A stretch of DNA of 64,000 nt from Mactra quadrangularis (Eukaryota; Mollusca; Bivalvia; Venerida; Mactridae): assembly GCA_025267735.1 (NCBI GenBank), contig CM046298.1, positions 31,161,264 to 31,225,263 on the forward strand, given 5' to 3'. Position 1 is the stretch's first letter. Every line of letters begins with the position of its first letter. A program made the position numbers and the translations under genes. The notes beneath the pieces are model-generated. The model did no database searches, was not told the origin of the DNA, and saw only the letters and a program-made list of their open reading frames with translations. Shown here in pieces: positions 58,842 to 64,000 of this stretch.

Positions 58842-59855
58842 ATATATATATATAACATGTATGTTACTTCAGTGGTGTGGCAGTTTGGACTTATCGACCA
58901 AACTCCTTGGATTTTGTAAATACATATTTTGAGTTAAAATGAATTTCTTGTACATGTATCAGTGAACATGATTGTAATATGGTTTAAAAGTGAATAAATA
59001 TATATCTGGATATCATATTATAAAAAAATCTAACGATAATTTAACAATACCATATAGAATGATTTACGACTAAAATCACTCATACGAGTTAGACTCTTGG
59101 TAATACGGATCCATGGTGTTAATAATCTGTTAATTATATTTGTTATATTCTTGGAACTTATCCGACCCTGAATAAGGATTGTATATCATAACAGACCCAA
59201 AACGATGTTTAATAGTATAACCTTTTATTCTAGAACTCTTAACAGTGTTTATAATACTCATAACATTCATAATGTACTACAACATGTAATTATCAAGATA
59301 TCGTATTGGTTAGCTAGATAGCATGGGGCGAAAGAATACCTACTCTCTTAGCTTGTTGAAACGAGTAAGAATTTTTTATCACCTCTCTTAAGTTGTGGGA
59401 ACTAGTTAGAATTTTCTTCTTACGCTTCTTACTTGTGGAAACGAGTTAGAAAAAAAGATCGACCATCTCACCTTTATGCTTCCGTGGAAACTTATTCCAT
59501 ACATGTTAAAATTGTATGAATGGTAAGTTTACAAAAATGCCATCATCTAGACAAATCTATTATAAAGGCCTGCAAAGTTTCAACCCGATACCATCGCTCA
59601 CTGACGCCCTAGAGCGTTTGCAACATCGCGACACCATTTACTCTAAACCACTAAGTGTATACTGTTACAGTAACACTATAAAAACACATAACGGTCAAAG
59701 GGAAGCAACTCGCATAACTTTATCTCTATAGTTAGCATACCATTAGACTCCAACCCTTCTACACGGCTCGTTTCTGCTTGGATTCGCTTCAGATTTTGTA
59801 CACGTATTGGGCAGGCGTCTGCTCAACATTCTACCCAAATTTAGGCCTGATCGAA
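58842..59855. other. spacer between the two inverted elements
   Basis: Mostly AT-rich. At about 59350-59450 a unit like 'cttgtggaaacgagttagaa' occurs three times ('cttgttgaaacgagtaagaa', 'agttgtgggaactagttaga'). No gene recognised. Confidence 0.45.
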
Positions 59856-59857
59856 CC

Positions 59858-60190
59858 GAGTGTTGAGTGGCTGGCGCCGACCAACCATTTGGTACCCCAA
59901 CCCCCTCGGCACCCCCAAGATCCGGCCCGATCGGACTGAAACTTTCGGCATCGCCGCACAGTAACCCAGCTAGACAGCCTATGAAATTTCAGCCGGATCC
60001 AACTGCGGGTTCAGCCGCGGCGACGAGTACAAGCTCAACTCTTGCGCCGTTCGCCCCGTCCTTTATACCTAACCGATCGACACGAAACTTACGTACAATC
60101 TTGCCATACACGCCCGCCAACTGCCTATCAAATCTCGGCCCGATCCGACCGCGGGTTCGGCCGACAACCGGTTCGAGCGTCTACCCGAGA
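59858..60190. repeat. GC-rich tandem repeat fragment related to 62.2-63.2 kb
   Basis: Contains 'gatcggactgaaact', 'cggatccaactgcgggttc', 'cgatcgacacgaaact' and 'cgatccgaccgcgggttcgg', matching words of the array at 62195-63175. A 122-aa Pro/Ser/Thr-rich plus frame arises from this composition and is not called as a gene. Confidence 0.55.
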
Positions 60191-60217
60191 AACGTCTATA
60201 TATATATATATATATAT
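60191..60217. repeat. (TA)n tract at the element border
   Basis: A run of TA dinucleotides directly before the second TIR element. Confidence 0.8.
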
Positions 60218-61961
60218 GTTACAGGGAATGTGTGAAATCAGGGATTTCACGTAATCCCTAACCAATTCAGGGAATTCATGTAATCCCTAGTGATTTTAGG
60301 GAATACGTGAAATCCCTGGTTTCACTAGGGATTACATGAAATCCCTAGAATATTTTTTCATTTTTACACAAATACCCTGACTCGATTGTTGATACAAATC
60401 ATGTTGATCAGTGATGAAATTCTTACATTCAATGTCTTTAAGTAGACAACTAAAACACTTTAATTATTTACAGCAATTTATTCATGCAAATGTCATCTTT
60501 GTTTTTATAACAATTATTATAATAACAACTTATGACTTGAGTTTAAAAAAATTCAATAATTGTCTGTACTACAATTTAAATTAATTTAAAATATTCGGTA
60601 AAAAGTCCACTAATTTGATAAAGCATATCATTATAAAAGAGCAAAGTAAACAACCCTGACAAATATTCAGTGCTAAAAAAATAAGACCTATAGAAAACGC
60701 AAATACAGTACATGTACCCACCAAAAGTCACAAGTTGCGGTGGGAGACTAAAGAAACTTACCACAATTCTCGAATTTTGATGATTATATTTGTAAAATTA
60801 TTATTTTAGTATATTCAAGTATGGTATGTGATGAAATATAAACAAATTACATGAATGCAACACATTTATAAGATTCAGCATCTGACATCCTAAAGCTGCA
60901 AAACCATGTTTATTGTAATTATTTTCCATAACATGGCTTTTATCTATGTAGCCTCAGTTATATTTACAATAATAACCTAGGAATGAAGCAAAACTAGAAA
61001 GCATTTCGAATTAAACAATTATCAAATTTTGAACAAAAGCTATTCAGTAGGCTTGCAAAGTGAAAATGTTTTCAAACTTTTGATGGGTACTGTATATGAG
61101 TACAAGACATTAGGGCGGCCACGATAGGCCAGAAGCGTATATTGCAACACCCTATTATCGTATCGCGATACGTACCACGATACATTGTGGGCTTTTACAT
61201 TCTTTGTTCCTTTGCTGTATTTAACAGAAGCAATATAAATCTTATTTGTAACTGATAGAATCTAGCCTCTTTTAGTATCATGGTCATTTAGGACTGAGAC
61301 GAGCCCCAATCGGTTAAATTCTTGCAACTTTAGGTTGGATGGAATAAACAATGGTAAAAGTGACGTTCTGCTACTTTTATTTCGCAAGAGAAGAAAATTC
61401 CAATGAAATAGAAAAATCGCTAAATACCGGTACATTAAAATCGTTCCAAGGTACGTGTTGCTGCAACTGCATTTTGCAATATACCGGTATATATCGTGAC
61501 AGCCCTACAAGACATATGTAAGCATAGAAGAGTATAATAATAATCTATTAACCTAATTATGTTTCAGGGAAAGTGTGTTACCAGGGATTTCATGTAATTC
61601 TTTTACCAAGTTAGGGAATTCATGTAATTCACAAACAAATAGGTTTTTACCGTTTCTTTGCAAAGCTATAATACTATAATTGCATTCACATAACAAAAGT
61701 CTCAATGCATAACAGTGAAAAAATCTAATAAGTAAAACCTTACAGCACAATGAATCATATTTTACATTTAAATCATGATAAATTTATGGTCAGGGAATAT
61801 GTGTAAAATTTGGGGGGAAAATCAGGGAATACATGAAATCCCTAGAAAATTTCAGGGTTTACATGTATTCCCTGACCGAATTTTACATGGTTAGGGATTA
61901 CATGAAATCCCTAAATTTCAGGGATTTCATGAAATCCCTGATTACACACATTCCCTGTAAC
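60218..61961 (-). mobile_element. 1.74-kb TIR element, copy 2 (inverted relative to copy 1)
   Basis: The reverse complement matches 57091-58841 over its whole length with very few differences; the 65-aa frame at 61750-61553 is identical to that at 57309-57506. A small indel near 60695 shifts the other short frame, which argues that these frames do not code. It carries the same hAT-type insertion at the same site. Confidence 0.88.
61111..61507 (-). mobile_element. 397-bp hAT-type MITE nested in copy 2
   Basis: Same element, orientation within the host element, and 8-bp duplication (CAAGACAT, 61103-61110 and 61508-61515) as in copy 1. Its shared position shows it was present before the host element was copied. 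Confidence 0.88.
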
Positions 61962-62119
61962 ATATATATAAACGAAAAAATAAGATTGATTGTGCCACTA
62001 GATTTAATTTGAATTTAAATATAAACTTTTATCACAAACTAGTTTCGCCGTAAATGGCTCTTCAGTGTGAAATGACGTGACGTCGATGTTATCATGGTTG
62101 CGACGTTTTAATATGATTT

Positions 62120-62168
62120 TTCATATATATTTTATATATTATATATATATATTATATATATATATAGC
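62120..62168. repeat. AT microsatellite
   Basis: A TA/AT run of about 45 bp with a few interruptions. Confidence 0.8.
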
Positions 62169-62194
62169 TTATGAAATGCTTATGACATACAGCA

Positions 62195-63175
62195 CACTAG
62201 AAAATCGTACAGCTTGCTGCGCGCTGAATAATTGGCCGTTCCACACGAAACTTTGATACAATTTTGAGCTAGCAGGCCACCATGTGCCCGTGAAATATCG
62301 GCCTGAACGGAGCTTCAAAAAACGACTATTCACACTATGTCGCGTACGAAATACCGCCTACTCGAACCTGGTACCGCTTACTGCGCGCCCAATACCCGTC
62401 CGATCAACATGAAACTTTGATAGAATGAGACAATGGGCATTCTCTACCTGCCCGTAAAATATTAGCCCGATCGGACCACGGGTTCGCCGGCGGCAACGGG
62501 TTCGAGCTTCAATAAACGACTTTTCACACTGTGTCGCGTATGAAATACCGCCTACTCAAACCTCGTATCGCCTACTGAGCGCCTCATACCCGTCCGATCA
62601 CAATGAAACTTTAACACAATGTGCACCTTAATCTCTGCCAGATCGGACCACGGTTTTACCGGCGGCGATCCGTACGAGCTTCCATTCAAGGTCTTTATAA
62701 ATAGTAAGTAACGCTTTTTACGTGCCGCATACTCGAACCTGGCGACGCTTGCCGTGTCGTAAATACCCATTCGATCACTATGAAATTTTAAAACACTGTT
62801 GAGCTGTAACACCTCTACCTTCCCCTAAAATTTCAGCTCGATCCGACCACGCGTTCGCCGAGGACAACGGGTTCGAGCTTCAACAAACGACAATTGACAC
62901 TATAACATATGGGGTACGTATGAAGTACAGTAGGCTCGAACCTTGCGCCGCTTACTGCGCGCCTGATACTAATCCGATCGACATGAAACTTTAATACGAT
63001 GTTCACCTTGGAGTCTTCTGCCTGCCTGTACAATATAAGCCTGATCGGACCACGGGTTCGCCCGTGGCAACCCGTTCGAGCTTCAATAAACGACTTTTCA
63101 CACTGTGTCGCGTATGAAATACCGCCTACTCGAACCTCGTACCGCTTACTGCGCGCCCAATGCCCGTCCGTATGA
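62195..63175. repeat. GC-rich tandem repeat, about 5 diverged units of 150-200 bp
   Basis: Each unit holds 'gatcaacatgaaactttgat', 'cgatcggaccacgggttcgc', 'aacgggttcgagcttcaata', 'aacgacttttcacactgtgt' and 'gaaataccgcctactcgaac'. Anchor positions are near 62253, 62401, 62594, 62772 and 62972. The frames on the minus strand repeat a peptide like VLKFHxDRxxIRRAVSxARFE, but units differ by indels and stops, so coding is doubtful. Confidence 0.8.
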
Positions 63176-63610
63176 TTTAAAAAATTGAAGCGAGAAAAAA
63201 TGTTTTAAGTCTGATTCTGACTTTATTTGAGATCTTAGTTTAAAATCAATTGGCAGAGTAGCGTAAAATGATCGTCCGAGTTACTCTGTCCCCTTACGTT
63301 GGAGGATCATTCCCTCCCTTCCCCAAAAACGTTCGTGTTATGAGTGTACACAAAGTGAGTGCAGTCACCGGTGTATGGTGTAGTCAAAACGCACAGATGT
63401 AATATATGTATCAGCTGAAGACGTCAGCTTAAGGGACAAGGAGTAGCTGAGGACATACCATCACAAGCTGATACATATGACATCGTATTTTGTACTTTAG
63501 TGACTGTGTACAGTAGTTGACATAAAGAAATGTCTATCTGAGGATCACTGAGTATTGAAACCAGTAAGTCTATTAAAAGGCAATGTTTATTCATTTTAGA
63601 GTCATGACTG
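63176..63610. other. non-coding sequence
   Basis: No gene recognised. 'agctgatacatatgac' (63468) and 'atatgtatcagctgaagacg' (63406) form an inverted pair about 60 bp apart. Confidence 0.4.
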
Positions 63611-63815
63611 TCTTACAGCCACCAGTCTAGCTCATTTGGTAGCGCACATATATACTGTTTGAGAGGTTCTATATCCGGGCGGGAATGCTTTCGTGAAGCT
63701 TTGTCATGAAATAGTTTCTATACGGGCAATCTCCTTCCAACTTTCGATTGTATATCATTTTAGTCAGTTGCAATCACTGTCAGAAGTATGCGCCTAGTAT
63801 CTAGTTAACTAAATC
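63611..63815 (+). mobile_element. tRNA-derived SINE, same family as 54531
   Basis: Head 'gctcatttggtagcgcac' and a damaged B box ('aggttctatatccgggcggg'), then 'gctttgtcatgaaatagttt', 'cagttgcaatcactgtcaga' and 'gcctagtatctagttaacta'. The 3' end is missing. Confidence 0.7.
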
Positions 63816-64000
63816 GTTAATATTGTCGCAGGTTAATATTGTCGCAAAATATCAATAAATACGCTTTTTCGAGGGAAATTAATCTTATTTTTGATGCATG
63901 GGTTCATGAGCTGAAAATAAGTTAAGTTTCATTTGATGTCGTCCAAAAGTTAAATATGAAAACAAACAAGAGGTTCTCTACGTCTGCATGAAACATGATT
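63816..64000. other. non-coding to window end
   Basis: 'taatattgtcgcaggttaat' repeats the word TAATATTGTCGCA twice. 'gttaagtttcatttgatgtcgtcc' resembles 56043-56070 ('agtttagtatcatttggtgt'), so this may be another repeat copy. Confidence 0.4.

Noticed and set aside
59867..60235. 122-aa Pro/Ser-rich frame
   Set aside because: GC-rich tandem repeat composition, ends in a TA microsatellite, and no domain.

Overview
This 64 kb window is eukaryotic nuclear DNA. It is AT-rich and gene-poor, and repeats fill most of it. The repertoire fits a bivalve mollusc or close lophotrochozoan relative: tRNA-derived SINEs whose 3' ends read GCGTTAAACCCAAC, many short terminal-inverted-repeat (TIR) elements, three 5'-truncated LINE tails, and one exon of a METTL7-type methyltransferase. 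The organism call is inference from repeat style, not from a marker gene. Nothing indicates a bacterium, a virus or an organelle.

Regions. 0-11 kb: intergenic or intronic DNA with two minisatellites (77 bp and about 55 bp units), two copies of a foldback element (4.04-4.90 and 6.03-6.62 kb) and a mariner-sized TIR element (7.55-8.92 kb). 11.4-19.4 kb: a possible minus-strand four-exon transcription unit with a promoter-like start near 19.3 kb, holding a hAT-type element (12.71-13.87 kb) and several small repeats. 20.6-22.8 kb: a decayed gene of an uncharacterised transposase-like family, the best coding signal in the first half. 23-34 kb: dispersed repeats, LINE tails on both strands, and a TTAA-flanked TIR element with a SINE inside. 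34.3-34.9 kb: a TA-flanked foldback built of short repeats. 37.4-42.3 kb: a 4.8 kb foldback with a perfect 8-bp target duplication, nearly all of it two inverted arms of tandem units. 43.16 kb: a second hAT-type element. 44.6-46.3 kb: a 160-bp tandem array and a palindromic array. 46.5-53.3 kb: about 37 copies of a 186-bp satellite, joined directly to six copies of a GC-richer 167-bp satellite (53.3-54.3 kb). 54.5-57.05 kb: a SINE, a LINE tail with a pentanucleotide tract, and the METTL7-type terminal exon. 57.1-62.0 kb: two near-identical 1.75 kb TIR elements in opposite orientation, each carrying the same 397-bp hAT insertion. 62.2-63.2 kb: a GC-rich tandem array, then another SINE.

Host genes are few: one well-supported terminal exon (56820-57053, +) and one speculative spliced gene on the minus strand. 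No pathway or operon can be built from them. The main content is a record of nested, non-autonomous DNA transposons, several with exact target-site duplications that fix their ends to the base.
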